Positions 30,901 to 41,603 are shown, counted from the first letter of the stretch. The stretch: DNA of 64,000 nucleotides from Odontocerum albicorne (GCA_949825065.1 OX463866.1:2294409-2358408), one strand, 5' to 3'. A program made the numbers and translations. The notes: generated by a model from the letters alone, not told the origin.

Positions 30901-33900
30901 TGGGCGCAAGCGGAGTTCGACTCGGCCGTGTGTGGAGATGAATTGAAAAGTGACAGTCCGCGTTCTAAAGAGGAATATAAACCAAATGGTAAGAAGCTAT
31001 TTTATTATAAATTTGATGCAGAAAGTATTCCAGCAATTTCCTATTTCGGAAAGACGATAAATGAAGTAATATTTCTACAAGTATGTTTCTAATCCATGAC
31101 CTCTCTTCTTCCTTCTACGAGTAAGTTCCACTTTCCACTGTGGTACTGCGGATAAATTGTTTTATTTCTTCGTCTTTTCTTGTAGCATTTTGTGTAGTAT
31201 TTTTTTCCATGATGAGATTTATTATTTTTTCTATGATTAGATTTATCATTTTTTCCATAATGAAATTTTTTTTTAAAATGAAATTTACTTTTTATTCCAT
31301 GATAAAATTTAACATATTTTCCATGATGAAATTGACTATTGTTTCCATGATAAAATTTACTATATTTTTCATGATGAAATTGACTATTTTTACCATGATA
31401 AAATTGACTATTTTTTTTTATTATAAAATTGACTATTTTTCATGATGAAATTTACTATTTTTTCCATGATAAAATTGAACCGAATACTTTTGCACACCTT
31501 TATAACGTCTTCTACCTTTGTTATATTGTGATTCTATTGTATATTCAATTTTATTTCAGATACCGAATACTTTTGCACACCTTTATAACGTCTTCTACCT
31601 TTGTTATATTGTGATTCTATTGTATATTCAATTTTATTTCAGATACTGAATACTTTTGCACACCTTTATAACGTCTTCTACGTTTGTTATATTGTGATTC
31701 TATTGTATATTCAATTTTATTTCAGATACCGAATACTTTTCAGCAGATTCTTTAAAAATTAAGGTAGAACCAGATACTGAAATATTTATACCAAAAACAT
31801 CGCACAAAACCAAAAGAAAAAAGCTCAAAGATTACAAATTAACTTACAAAGATGTCGCAAACAAACTGAGATATAAAACAACATCAAACGCAAAGAGAAA
31901 ACACAAGAAAGAAAACATCGCGAAAGAATTAACCATAGATAATCAGGAGTTGAATTTCGATGATATCAAATTGAAGATAGAAAATAGCAACGATGAGTTA
32001 CCCATCTATGGTCCATTATGGATTGAAGTTCAAGATGATAAATCGGATATTATAAAGATAAACGGAGATCGGACGAGGGTCGAAAATGGAAGAGTTTTCG
32101 TTAAGAAAGAAAATATACTTAGGAAGAAAAAGAGAGAGATGAAAAAAATCAACGAATGTACGCTGTGTAACAGGGTCTTTAAACATCGACACTCCTACGA
32201 TAGACATATGAGGGTGGAACACAAAATGGATGGGTAATTATTTTTATTTATTTATTTAACCGGTTCACTGCCACGAACGCGTTGATGCGCTCTTCGATTC
32301 AGTGCTCGCCAGGCCGGCCATACAAAATGAACGCGTAAACGCGCTCTCCTTTGAGCTTGTCGCAAGCCAATATCAAATCCAATTGTAATAATTTATAAAT
32401 GGTAACACATAGTGACATCTATTGGGATGGTCAAGAAATACTAAAATATTACAATTTACCGATATTATCAAAGTTACAGTCATCTTTCTAAAAGCTTTCA
32501 CTGACAGTCAATACGCGTCTCTGATACAGGGTTACCGACTACAGTTTTTTACGTCGTAATTGTGATGATTTATAATGACTTCGTTTGCAGTTTTGTTCAG
32601 TGGTTGATTTTTAACTTTTGTGCGTTATTTTTGTTAATTTTTCAAAGTATTAACTTACAAAGTGTGTTTTCATGTATTCTTTGGTTATTGGCGGTAGTTT
32701 TGCGGCATAATACGACGTTTATATAGACTTTTTACGGTTTTATTTTATAGTTTATTTACATTTTCCGCTTTATTATACATCATACAGATAATTTGTTGTT
32801 TTTAGTTTACAAAGTACGAGGGCGGTCCGATAAGTACTTAGCCTCACCGCCTGATGGCACCACTATCGCAAGAGCAATTTTTTATCGCGTAGTACATTCT
32901 CGTTGACAGCTACTGTCAAAATTTCAGCCGAATCGGACGCGTAGTTTTGTTTTGACCGCGTGTGGAAGCGAGCGTGTCCGCGGATTTGAGAAAAATGGAA
33001 AAAGAGCAATATCGGTCGGTGATTCGATTCTTGTTTTTGAAAGGGAAATCGCGCAGCGAAATCAAAGAGCGCTTGGATGCTGTGTACGGTGACTCTTCTC
33101 CTTCAATGGCGACCGTCAAAAATTGGTTTAACGAGTTTCAACGTGGTCGAACGTCGGTTTTTGATGAGCCACGCCCAGGTGCCCCGAAAACGGCTACCAC
33201 GGAGGATAACGTGACAAAAATCCACCATCTCGTATTGGCAGACCGCCGATTGAAGGTGCGCGAGATAGCTGAGACAGTAGGCATCTCAAAAGATCGCGTG
33301 GGCATCTCAAAAGCAGCTCATAATAGATAACACCCTTCTGATCCCACCAAACACAGAGCATTGTCTTCCGTCCATAGCGATTTGGCCTTGCAGTCGATGT
33401 CACTGGTTTGCTTGGAGTTACCCATGATCTTTTACGCTTAGGATTCTTAAAATATATCCATTTTTCATCACCAGTCACAATTCGATGGAGAAATGATTTT
33501 CTTTTGTACCTGGCGAGCAGCATTTCGCAAGTGGTTTTTCAGTTTTCCTGCTGTTTTTCATTCAGTTCATGTGGAATCCATTTTCCCACCTTTTGGATCT
33601 TTCCCATGGCTTTCAAACGTATGGAGACGGCTTCTCGTGTCACATTTAATTGAACCGCGAGTTGTTGTTGCCTTTGAGCGTCATCCTCATCCGACAATGC
33701 TTGCACTTCGGCGTCTTCAAACTTTCTCGGTGGTCTTCCACGTTCTTCGTTTCTCACGTCAAAATCGTCACTTTTGAATTTTTTAAACCACTCAAAGCAC
33801 TGTGATTTACCAAGAGCATGCTCACTGTAAGCTTCGACAAGCATTCGATGCGATTCTGCAGGAGTTTGCTTCAAATGGTAACAGAAAATCAGTGCTGTCC

Positions 33901-36900
33901 GCAAATGGTAGTTTTCAGTCACAAAAACAAACATGTTCAACGCTATGATAACATATGTAGTTGTATTAAACTTGTATTGTTGTGAGTTAAAAGTCTTTGA
34001 CAAATGTAAATACAAGAAAAAGGCGCCAATGACTCGGTTTGATAGTCACTAGATTAATCGATGAACAAATTATGGTTTCATATTTACAGACCTGATATAC
34101 GAGGCGTATCCAGAAAGTAAGTGTACTGAGGCTCTCACGACCGGATGGATTTTATTTTTGACATGTTGGCTACACTTCCGTGTAGCCTGACCCTTCCCCT
34201 CCGCAATGAGACCAGTTCGAGGTCAGTACGTTGAGAAGTGTCGACGCGACAACACGTTTCGTGAAAAATGTCAAACCAATCTCCCGCCAAGTGCGAAATT
34301 TTGTAAAAAGGCAAGAGTTTTTGAGGCGCTGCAAACTCCATGGAGATGAATTTCTCCGCTCCATCGTTACTGGAGATGAAACTTGGGTTGCACACTACAC
34401 GCCTGAAACCAAAAGGCAGTCTCAACAGTGGCGTCACACCTCTTCACCCTCTGCCAAAAAGTTCAAAACCACAATTTCAGCCAAGAAAATCATGGCATCC
34501 GTGTTTTGGGACTGTCAAGGCATAATTTTAATTGAATATATGCCTCAAGGGGAGACCATCAACTCTGCAAGATACTGTGAGACCCTAAAAAAATTGCGGA
34601 GGGCGATTCAGAACAAGAGGAGATGCATGCTGACAAAGGGTGTCTGCCTGTTGCACGACAATGCCAGACGGAACTGCTCGCCTCGTTTAAATGGGATTTA
34701 CCTCCCTGATCTTACTAATCATTACCTCCCTGATTAATCTTTACCTCCCTGAAGCTGCACACGGGTGGAAAAAGGTTTTCAACCGACGAGGAGGTATAGG
34801 AGGAGGTGGAGAAGTGGATGGAGGGGTTGGCGGGAAACTACTTCGTGGAAGGCATCAAAAAGTTGATACCCCGCTTCACCACCTGCATTGAGAGGAATGG
34901 CGACTATGTCGAAAAATAGCTTACATATGTACTACGGTAACCACGTAATTTTTTTGTTTAAATAAAAAAAATTGTAACCTACAAAAATTCAGTACACTTA
35001 GTTTCTGGATATGCCTCGTATATCACACGAATCAAACCCCTCACACTTCATCATTCCAGACAGACCAAAATGTCAATCCCATAATGTACCGCACATAATC
35101 ACCAAAAACACACAACACTCGTGAGTTTACACAAACCTTTGTTACAAGTCATTCCTCTTGCAAGTCCTAGTATAGTACCCGGCGGTAAGTAATACACATC
35201 GGGCTTAAGAAAGAGACTGTCGGTTTATAGAGCGTCTCTGTCGTACGATGCGACTGACAAATCGCGACGGAACACGTGTATGAATGACAGAGATGACGCT
35301 CTACAAAGCGACAGTCTCTTTCTTAAGTCCGATGTGTATTACTTACCGCCGGGTACTGTACTCAAATTCCTGTCGCAATAACATCTACTCTGATCCACTG
35401 CGTTAATTTTTTTGCCCCCAATTGGCATCTATTGCTTGGCCCCTTTTGTACACGTTGTGCAAAACTCAATCCAAAATTGAAACTATTTGCAGGTTTGCAC
35501 GTGCCAAGGACTGCATGTGCGACGTCTGCGGGAGGACCTTCCACGACCAGTACGGACTCAGGATGCATAAACGCTCTCATTCTGGTGTGTATTTTGTTTC
35601 GTACTATTTACGTTATAACTTATGGAATATTTAGCAACAGTGGTGTGTATAAACTTTTATGTGCTGACTGTGATAATTTCTATATAGGAAACATAGGAAG
35701 ATCATTTAAAAAGAGATTTCGTGAACACAAATCCATCTTAACAAATCCTCTAATTTATTCTGAAATGGCTAATTATTGTCACCGTGAAAACCATACCTTT
35801 TCTATCGATGATGCCAAATTCTTACATATCAGTAGTAACGGAAATAAATTGGACAGATTAGAGTGCCCTAGGAATATCCAAATCAGTGCATCGAGGTGAA
35901 CATCTGGCAAACACGTATATTCCCAAGATTTAACTCTGCTTGATGAAGTTGTCTTCTGCCTCCCTCCACCCACAAAACCCAACCCGAATTTTTATCAAAG
36001 TCCACTGGTCGTCCGGAACGCTCCATGTCTTTCAGGTTGAAATTACTGTCTTTGAAACGCAAAAACCATCGACGAGCTGTCCTTTCATTCATAGCATCTT
36101 CACCGTACACTTCGCAAGTATCGCGAGCAGCTTTGGCAGCTTTATTCCCTCGATTGAACGCTAACAGAAGGAGGTGTCGAAAATGCTCACTTTCGTCTAC
36201 TTGACATTCCATTTTGAAGGCTTGTAATCAAATAAAATAATATATGTAACGTAAAAGCAAACACAATATCTTGTAGAGCAGAAAACTTTCTTTCGAATGA
36301 CGTATAACCTTTACCATTTTGTTTTACTTTTGGTGCTCATTTTTAATTTGGAAAAAACAGACACAACTTACGTTAACACCTAATATAAATAATATACAAT
36401 GTAATAAGTTTTTGTAAGGACATATACACGTATTATAGATATTTCAACTTTTTATATCGACATTTTATATTTCAGGGGACCGACCCTTTACGTGCAATGT
36501 GTGTGGGCAAGGTTTCACGCAACAGAGTAATATGGAGAGGCACGTTTCCGCCAGGCATAATAAGGTAACATTGTTTGGACCCACTTAAGCTACGGTTTCC
36601 TAAGAAAGCGGTGACGTTACGTAGCGGTCGTAACAAAACATTGTGTATGCAAACCAGATGGCGTTGGTTTCCTAGAGAGCGTTGGTTGTGAGCGTAACGT
36701 CAAATAGCGGTGCCGCCATTTGCATGACGGCCGTCATAGCGAAACAAACAGTCTAGTATAGTTATAACTGTTTCCCATCTACTGACTGACTTATTTATCC
36801 CATCCCTATAAATCTATATCTTTTGGTTTTAGGTCAAAAAACTCATTAAGGGATGTTTTCACTTCTTCTTCTACATTTTTTACCATTGAGAAAATTTTGC

Positions 36901-38540
36901 AAGGATCGAAAAATATGGTAATCACCAGGTGCTAAGTCAGGGGAGTAAGATGGTGATCGCTAGGTGCTAAGTCAGGGGAGTAAGATGGTGATCGCTAGGT
37001 GCTAAGTCAGGGGAGTAAGATGGTGACCGCTAGGTGCTAAATCAGGGGAGTAAGATGGTGATCGCTAGGTGCTAAGTCAGGAGAGTAAGATGGTGATCGC
37101 TAGGTGCTAAGTCAGGGGAGTAAGAGGGTGATCGCTAGGTGCTAAGTCAGGGGATTAAGATGATGATCGCTAGGTGCTAAGTCAGGGGAGTGGCGGATGT
37201 TGCAATACTTTCCATTTTCAGTCAATTACTTTTTTTGTGTGACGAATGCCACATGTGATCTGGCGTTATCATGGTGAAAAAGAATGCCCTTCCTATTCAC
37301 CAAATGAGGTAGTTTTTAATCAATTCCTGATTTAATTTGTCAAATTGTTCCCAGTACTTATCGGCGTTTATTGTTTCATTTAATTTTAAAAGTTCGTAAT
37401 ACACTATACCCTTACTATTCCACCACACACGTAATACACTATACCCTTACTATCCCACCACACACATAATATGACCTTTTTCTGGTGCGATTCTCCTTTG
37501 GAGGCAGAGAGAGTTGCTTGTCCGGGGGTTGATCAGAGTCGTTTTCTTGTAACATTATTGTATACAACCTACTTTTCGTCACCCTTTACAATCCGATCCA
37601 AGAATGGTTCTGGCGAGCAAAGATCCGTAGATAGTCAGCCTATCCGATAAGTTTTTCTGCGACAAATCATGTGGCACCCAAACAGAGAACTTTGACACCA
37701 TTTTCAGCTTATGGAGATGCCTTAAAACGTTTGATTTGCTAATATTCAATCTCTCTGCAAGTTCTCGTGAGGTCAGTCGAGGGTCTGCATCCATTATGGC
37801 CCGGAGTTGTCGTCGTTCGTCATCAATTTCATTGGGCCGTCCGACGCGGTTTTCATCTTTGAGGGATAAATTCCCAGAACGGAACTTGTTAAACCACTTA
37901 CGACACGTTCGAGTTTTCACGACACCTTCACCGTACACTGAACAAATGTTATTAGTTGCGACAGTTGCATCGTTTCCTTTTTTACTTCGTGCAACATACA
38001 ATGTCTCGAAATGAATTTTTTTCTCGACCATTTGCAGTTTTTTTGGGGGGTCGTTACACGACCGAAGTTGAAACAAAATTGGCCGAAACAGACGTAAAGC
38101 ATCTATTTTAAAAGCAATGATAATCAAAAAGGTTTCAAGACTAAAGAAAAACATTTAGACCATTTCTAAATAAGTACCGTTAAAACGGCAACAACTTTCG
38201 CATCAACCTATTAGAATATGTTTTCTTTTTTCAGGACAAACCATTTCAATGCGAGCTTTGTTCGAAACGTTTCGCGTATGCATCAACTCTCCGCGAACAC
38301 ACCCGTGCCCATCTCGGAGAGCAGAATCACGTCTGCACTATATGTTCCCGTCGCTTCTCACGCAGGTTCGCTCTGGCGCGACATCAGTTGACCCACACGC
38401 ACGCGCGGCCTTACGCATGCAAGCACTGCGGACGTACGTACACGCAGACCAATGATCTTAAGGCACATGTGAAAAGGACGCATGCTGAAGCGCCAACTGA
38501 GAAACTTTTAGATTATTGTGTGAAGCAAGTTATACCGTGA
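27991..38540 (+). CDS. ZAD-domain C2H2 zinc-finger protein, seven exons
   Basis: Exons are 27991-28125, 29562-29697, 30866-30988, 31726-32233, 35493-35584, 36476-36564 and 38235-38540. All introns are GT-AG and the phases fit (0, 1, 1, 2, 1, 0), giving 462 residues and a TGA stop. Exons 1-2 make the ZAD: C8xxC11, then VCTAIF joined to VTSEDPLPKHVCEACAMKL with C57xxC60. The acidic/basic linker in exons 3-4 includes KTKRKKLK (NLS-like). Six C2H2 fingers follow, at about residues 276, 308, 336, 366, 394 and 423. Linkers such as HSGDRPF and HLGEQNH are of TGEKP type. It is a likely nuclear DNA-binding regulator. Introns 1-6 are loaded with mobile DNA, and the acceptor of exon 4 lies inside an 83-bp triplication. 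No specific ortholog is recognised. Confidence 0.92.
28385..28460 (-). mobile_element. Penelope-like 3' tail fragment
   Basis: On the minus strand, GGTTATACCGTTACATAAAG then AACAGTGTTTGATAAAACAA matches the tails at 29425-29465 and 56440-56480. A further trace is at about 6575-6620. Confidence 0.45.
28465..28860. mobile_element. Composite of transposon-end fragments
   Basis: CGTTCCCTCTAAGGTGTGCG and a GTGTGCGG-rich inverted structure (about 28500-28700, with ACCATATAGAATTCACGCGC beside a near complement) look like a hAT-type end. The part at 28730-28840 is the reverse of the left end of the element at 20870. No gene was recognised. Confidence 0.45.
28995..29265 (-). mobile_element. Penelope-like element 3' fragment (left arm of an inverted pair)
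   Basis: The minus strand reads KLDRLETLEISKSVHWDEHL then AKTYIPRISPLLVEVVSC, the same C-terminal segment that follows the GIY-YIG domain at 35640-35995. Its 3' tail at about 29055-29009 carries CTGATGA, GAGGTT, ACCTT and GAAACCGGTA. It meets a plus-strand copy head to head at about 29265. Confidence 0.7.
29266..29470 (+). mobile_element. Penelope-like element 3' fragment (right arm of an inverted pair)
   Basis: It starts within the LLAEVVSFLPPPTIPNPNFY region and continues through the tail, with CTGATGA at 29386 and GAAACCAGTA at 29408, then GGGTTATACCGTTATATAAA. It is a mirror of the left arm. It ends 91 bp before exon 2 of the ZAD gene. Confidence 0.7.
29757..30600 (+). mobile_element. 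LINE 3' end interrupted by a hAT element
   Basis: The plus strand reads MATDQMFTIPRVKTSYAQRQ, then YAYLAPITYNGVPNSIKVKG up to 29963. After the hAT element it resumes in frame as RQSIGAWLLLRQEFEYLGLQ and a stop. A typical C-terminal block of CR1/Jockey-like elements is thus split cleanly. The distal part recurs reversed at 35135-35405. Confidence 0.75.
29964..30500 (-). mobile_element. hAT element, 537 bp, with transposase C-terminal remnant
   Basis: The ends are CAGGGGTCGGCAACC and GGTTGCCGACGCCTG. The target duplication ATTTAGAC is at 29956-29963 and 30501-30508. The minus strand (30380-30144) reads FGSTYLCEQIFSHMKHILSP then RSRLTTEHSESCVKLK, the hAT dimerisation region. It is a deletion derivative. 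Confidence 0.9.
31186..31480. repeat. Degenerate minisatellite, about 26-28 bp
   Basis: Repeated TTTCCATGATAAAATTTACT-like units fill the intron just upstream of exon 4 of the ZAD gene. The long plus-strand frame here is a repeat artefact. Confidence 0.75.
31480..31735. repeat. 83-bp triplication containing the exon 4 splice acceptor
   Basis: Three copies carry TGCACACCTTTATAACGTCT, TTGTTATATTGTGATTCTAT and the acceptor TTTTATTTCAG at 31559, 31642 and 31725. Only the third AG gives an open frame into exon 4. On the minus strand the unit matches the NITKVEEVIKVCK segment of the RTE-like LINE at 43560-43620, so it is probably LINE-derived. Confidence 0.85.
32256..32816. mobile_element. TTAA-starting repeat, copy 1
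   Basis: It begins TTAACCGGTTCACTGCCACG and runs for about 560 bp with near identity to 61661-62220. The right end is interrupted by the mariner at 32817, whose TA target lies in the shared AAAGTA. It has no coding frame and is probably a piggyBac-like non-autonomous element or part of a longer repeat. Confidence 0.65.
32817..33312 (+). pseudogene. Mariner transposase N-terminal fragment
   Basis: The element starts CGAGGGCGGTCCGATAAG after a TA. The frame from 32962 or 32995 reads MEKEQYRSVIRFLFLKGKSR, then FNEFQRGRTSVFDEPRPGAP, the HTH DNA-binding region of mariner transposases, up to AETVGISKDRVG. There it breaks abruptly and joins a second mariner in reverse. The catalytic domain is absent. 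Confidence 0.8.
33313..34020 (-). pseudogene. Mariner transposase remnant in opposite orientation
   Basis: The minus strand carries the N-terminal HTH part (KQTPAESHRMLVEAYSEHAL, then CFEWFKKFKSDDFDVRNEER) and, after a frameshift, the first catalytic segment LHRIVTGDEKWIYFKNPKRK up to KGVIYYELL. The second and third catalytic Asp blocks are missing because the element is cut at about 33313. Confidence 0.8.
34100..35018 (+). mobile_element. Mariner deletion derivative with both ends
   Basis: The termini are CGAGGCGTATCCAGAAAGTA and its near complement TTTCTGGATATGCCTCG, with TA on both sides. The frame (34231-34737) joins the catalytic region VTGDETWVAHYTPETKRQSQ and VCLLHDNARR directly to fragments of the C-terminus. 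Most of the HTH domain is deleted. It is close to the copy at 51363-52317. Confidence 0.85.
35135..35405 (-). mobile_element. LINE 3'-end fragment split by a MITE
   Basis: Outside the MITE, the minus strand reads QWIRVDVIATGI and then matches the GTCATTCCTCTTGCAAG tail of the LINE at 30510-30600. It lies immediately upstream of exon 5 of the ZAD gene. Confidence 0.55.
35174..35357. mobile_element. Foldback MITE, about 184 bp
   Basis: AGTACCCGGCGGTAAGTAAT and the complementary ATTACTTACCGCCGGGTACT form arms of about 50 bp that continue through AAGAAAGAGACTGTCG. A solitary right end of the same family occurs at about 9463-9520. Confidence 0.8.
35640..35995 (+). pseudogene. Penelope-like GIY-YIG endonuclease domain fragment
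   Basis: The frame reads SGVYKLLCADCDNFYIGNIG, then RSFKKRFREHKSI, then a Cys/His-bearing NYCHRENHTF. The GVY and YIG motifs, followed by conserved R and EH, define the GIY-YIG nuclease at the C terminus of Penelope-like retroelements. The reverse transcriptase is missing. It ends in the FCLPPPTKPNPNFY segment shared with the inverted pair at 28995-29470, where it abuts a mariner. Confidence 0.8.
35996..36390 (-). pseudogene. Mariner transposase N-terminal fragment
   Basis: The minus strand reads [20 protein letters not shown], then CEVYGEDAMNERTARRWFLR and ERSGRPVDFD. This is the HTH region, cut where the Penelope fragment begins. The outer end at about 36385 has TTAGGTGTTAACGTAAGTTG. A poorer relative is at 10879. 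Confidence 0.75.
36735..38160 (-). pseudogene. Mariner transposase, dead, with internal tandem expansion
   Basis: The N-terminal part (38033-37610) is open: MVEKKIHFETLYVARSKKGN through the HTH to VSKFSVWVPHDLSQ. The middle is frameshifted. The third catalytic block YSPDLAPGDYHIFRSL is encoded at about 36905-36950, and the C terminus at about 36740-36900. A 35-bp array at 36920-37195 has multiplied the catalytic-Asp segment. It fills intron 6 of the ZAD gene. Confidence 0.8.
36920..37195. repeat. 35-bp tandem repeat inside a mariner, about 8 copies
   Basis: The unit is GGTGATCGCTAGGTGCTAAG then TCAGGGGAGTAAGAT. It derives from the minus-strand codons for SPDLAPGDYH of the host mariner. 35 is not a multiple of three, so the frame is lost. 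Confidence 0.9.
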
Positions 38541-39209
38541 AGTGATTTTACTTTATTCAACTTTGTAAAAGAATATTTATTATTAAATTACTTTATTGTT
38601 TAATTAATTACATTTTTCTCCGCTACACATGTTTCTATCTCAAGTTTCACAGGGTGAATGATCTCAGTTTGTTACGGGAGCAATGCTTAGGTCCAACTGG
38701 TGTCATGCATCATCATCGGAAGTGTTTGTAGTCTATTGACAGTAAATGTCCGTTTATTAGAACAACACTAATTTGTTATTTGTATTTTAGTGCCATTTTC
38801 TAGGTCTCGAAATCTACTTTTTGTAAGAAATTCAACTGTTATTTCACGAAACTGTGTATTTCGTAATGTTTTTTCGACAAAGATAGCTAATCAAAACACG
38901 ATCGTGATTTTTTTCCATTTTTTAATATTTTTTTTACATCAAATGTTCAAAATAAGCACCATTGTTAGCTATGCATAGCCTACACCTTCTACATAGGTCA
39001 ACGTCAACCAGCCGCTGCTACCTGATAACTCTGATAAATAGCGCAGTTACATTAGAACACTTATTTTCACCCTTTAAAGTAGTCTTTGACTTGAAGAAAA
39101 AATATCGATTTTTGTGACTTGTACCATTTGAGTAAAATTTTCAACATGATGCTCTAGTACTAGCCAAATGAAATTTAAAGGGTTAATTCTCCATGAACGT
39201 GAGTAGTTT
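38541..39209. other. 3' flank of the ZAD gene
   Basis: The 3' UTR probably begins here. No perfect AATAAA is seen in the first 100 bases, but ATTAAA occurs at about 38583. The rest has no recognised element. Confidence 0.4.
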
Positions 39210-39848
39210 TTAACCCTTCCATTATGGTGATAAAAATAATACGCGTGCTCCGGTGTTGGGTAGCGAGTACGCAATAAAAAATTTGCGATTTTAAATTGGA
39301 AAAATAAGAACATTCATAGATAATCCCCTTAATTAATTATAATTGAAGTTAAAAATTATAATAATTGAGATTTATTTGCTGAAAACATTAAAAAACCATC
39401 TGAAAACATTAAAAAACGCTCACGGAACGGGCGTACGTCTAACCTATTTGCAAGCCTAGAAGCTACTAGTGGCGCGGAACGTCAGTCGCATACCCCGGCG
39501 CTTACACCTTTGCTTGCGACGTTGAGACAATTCAGGTTCTCGCAATTCAGTCTAGTATGCAAGAGTGAGATGCGAATATAGTGTCGCGCTTCCCGCATAC
39601 TATTCACCTATCGTCAAGACGAGGCACTCGCAGCGTTTAAATGCGAATTTGTTTTCGATCTTTACAAAACACCTCGATGTAGTCGATAAATTCTGATTAT
39701 TATTAATATTATTTTTTAAATCAATGCGTAAATATATTATGGAGGAATAGCTAAAATCTTAACCTTGTATTTATAATATTTATAGAGATATTGATGGTTA
39801 TTAGAAGCAACGTGTAGAAGATACCCAACACAGGGAAGGAAAGGTTAA
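39210..39848. mobile_element. 639-bp TTAA-flanked MITE, copy 1
   Basis: TTAACCCTTCC at the left and GGAAGGAAAGGTTAA at the right give a short imperfect inverted repeat around a duplicated TTAA. The interior is almost identical to 48638-49276 and has no coding frame. The right half is locally CpG-rich, unlike its surroundings. Confidence 0.85.
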
Positions 39849-39849
39849 G

Positions 39850-41210
39850 AAAAAAATTTACGGGGCACCCGAAGATATATACCTGAACTGGACAGTACCA
39901 AACTTTGCTTAGGTGATAGTTTATAACGGTATTCTAGAACCAACTTTGGTGTATGGATAGGGTACGGTAGAGGAAGACTAAGGAAAGAATGGCTAGACCA
40001 AGTGAATGATATTTTGAAAGGAAATGTAAAAATTCAGAGAAATCGTAGGAGTTACGAGGGCCATCTAGAAAGTAAGGTTACAACATTTATGTAGGATCGA
40101 AAAATGCTTGTATTTAATTGAAATTCACAGGATACTTCACAAATATATTCAACTATTTTTCAACGTAATCGCCGTCGAGATCGAGACATTTCTGTAGTCG
40201 GTGCACCAGCTTTTGTATGTCAGTGTCATAGACCTCCGCCGCCAGCTCTTTCAGCCACTTCTTCACAGCTTCCTCGACCTCCTGATCGTTGAAAAATTGT
40301 TGGGGTGTAGTGACACACCCACGTCTCATCCCCCGTCACGATAGAGTCCAAACGAACTTCTCCCTTCTGTGCAAAACGATCCAAAAATTCATGCGCGGCG
40401 GTCACGCGATTTTGACGGTGCTCCGGTGTAAGCATAATGGACACCCATCTCGCACACAACTTCTTGTAACCAAGTTTTTCCGATGCAATATTACCGAGGA
40501 GACTTCGAGAAATGTCAGGAAATTCTTCGTGAAGGTCGTCAAGCGTCACACGGCGGTCATTTCGCACTTGTTCTTCAATTTTTTGCACAAATTCATTAGA
40601 AATCACTGCCTTGCCTCGTCGTGAGTATCAGTACGGCCTTCTCTGAACAACCTACCCCACTTCGTGACATGTTGTCGACTCATTACATCACTACCATAAA
40701 TTTCCATGAGCTTCCGATGGATATTCGCGGCGGTATTGTTCTGCAAAGTCAAAAAACTGATGACCGCGCGGGTCTCGCACGGACGAGAGTTTGCGGGAGC
40801 GCACGAAAACCTTTCCATCGGAAGAATTTACTGTGATTGAACAAAATAGCCGACAAACACGCGGGACCAAACAAACTGACCATAGGATCCCCCCTACACG
40901 CCAGGTGCACAAACTTTGAAACGAAAAATTTTCCCCGGCCTCAGGAGCCCTTGTAACCTTAGTGTCTGGATGACCCTCGTATATGGAAAAGTGTATGGAT
41001 ATAAAAAAAGAGGTCAAAGATGTTTATCACAATAAGAAAGTCTGGCACTCTCCTCTATACCTACCGCAACAAGGCAACAGAGAAATCGTAGGAGTTATAT
41101 GAGAAAGTGTATGGATATTAAAAAAGAGGTGAAACATGTGTATCACGATAAGAAAGTCTGGCACTCTCCTCTCTACCTACCGCAATAGGACAACAGCATG
41201 ATGGGATGTA
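39850..41210 (+). mobile_element. LINE 3'-end remnant with a duplicated unit, split by a mariner
   Basis: The plus strand reads GRGRLRKEWLDQVNDILKGN then VKIQRNRRSY up to the mariner at 40055. It continues after it as KCMDIKKEVKDVYHNKKVWH and SPLYLPQQGN. A second, uninterrupted copy of this unit (about 110 bp) follows at about 41085-41200 and preserves the empty insertion site. Confidence 0.65.
40055..40979 (-). mobile_element. Mariner, internally deleted, with both ends and TA duplication
   Basis: The ends are CGAGGGCCATCTAGAAAGTA and the complement TTAGTGTCTGGATGACCCTCG-like sequence, with TA outside each. The minus strand encodes the HTH region (VISFLTLQNNTAANIHRKLM, then DVMSRQHVTKWGRLFREGRT) and, after a frame change, ISRSLLGNIASEKLGYKKLC to SIVTGDETWVCHYTP. 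The frame then jumps to near the C terminus. The second and third catalytic blocks are deleted. Confidence 0.85.
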
Positions 41211-41296
41211 TTTATGGTAGTCATAAAAATAAAAAATATATTTAATTTAAGTATTTTTATTTTGCAAGGTATATTTATTTACAATACCTATATAGT

Positions 41297-41603
41297 AATT
41301 ACATTTATTAATTATGAAAGTGAAAAAAATTATTACATTTATTAATTATGAAAGTGAAAAAAATAATTACATTTATTAATTATGAAAGTGAAAAAAATAA
41401 TTACATTTATTAATTATGAAAGTGAAAAAAATAATTACATTTATGAATTATGAAAGTGAAAAAAATTATTACATTTATTAATTATGAAAGTGAAAAAAAT
41501 TATTACATTTATTAATTATGAAAGTGAAAAAAATGATTACATTTACTAATTATGAAAGTGAAAAAAATTATTACATTTATTAATTATGAAAGTGAAAAAA
41601 ATA
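41297..41603. repeat. 34-bp tandem repeat, nine units
   Basis: The unit is TACATTTATTAATTATGAAA then GTGAAAAAAATAAT. Copies are nearly identical. The array abuts the Jockey-like ORF1 fragment at 41603. Confidence 0.9.

Noticed and set aside
31140..31445. Plus-strand frame of 101 codons rich in Ile/Phe/Met
   Set aside because: A minisatellite artefact inside an intron, with no family resemblance.
36920..37195. CRISPR array
   Set aside because: The 35-bp units are direct tandem repeats without spacers, in an animal genome, and derive from mariner coding sequence.
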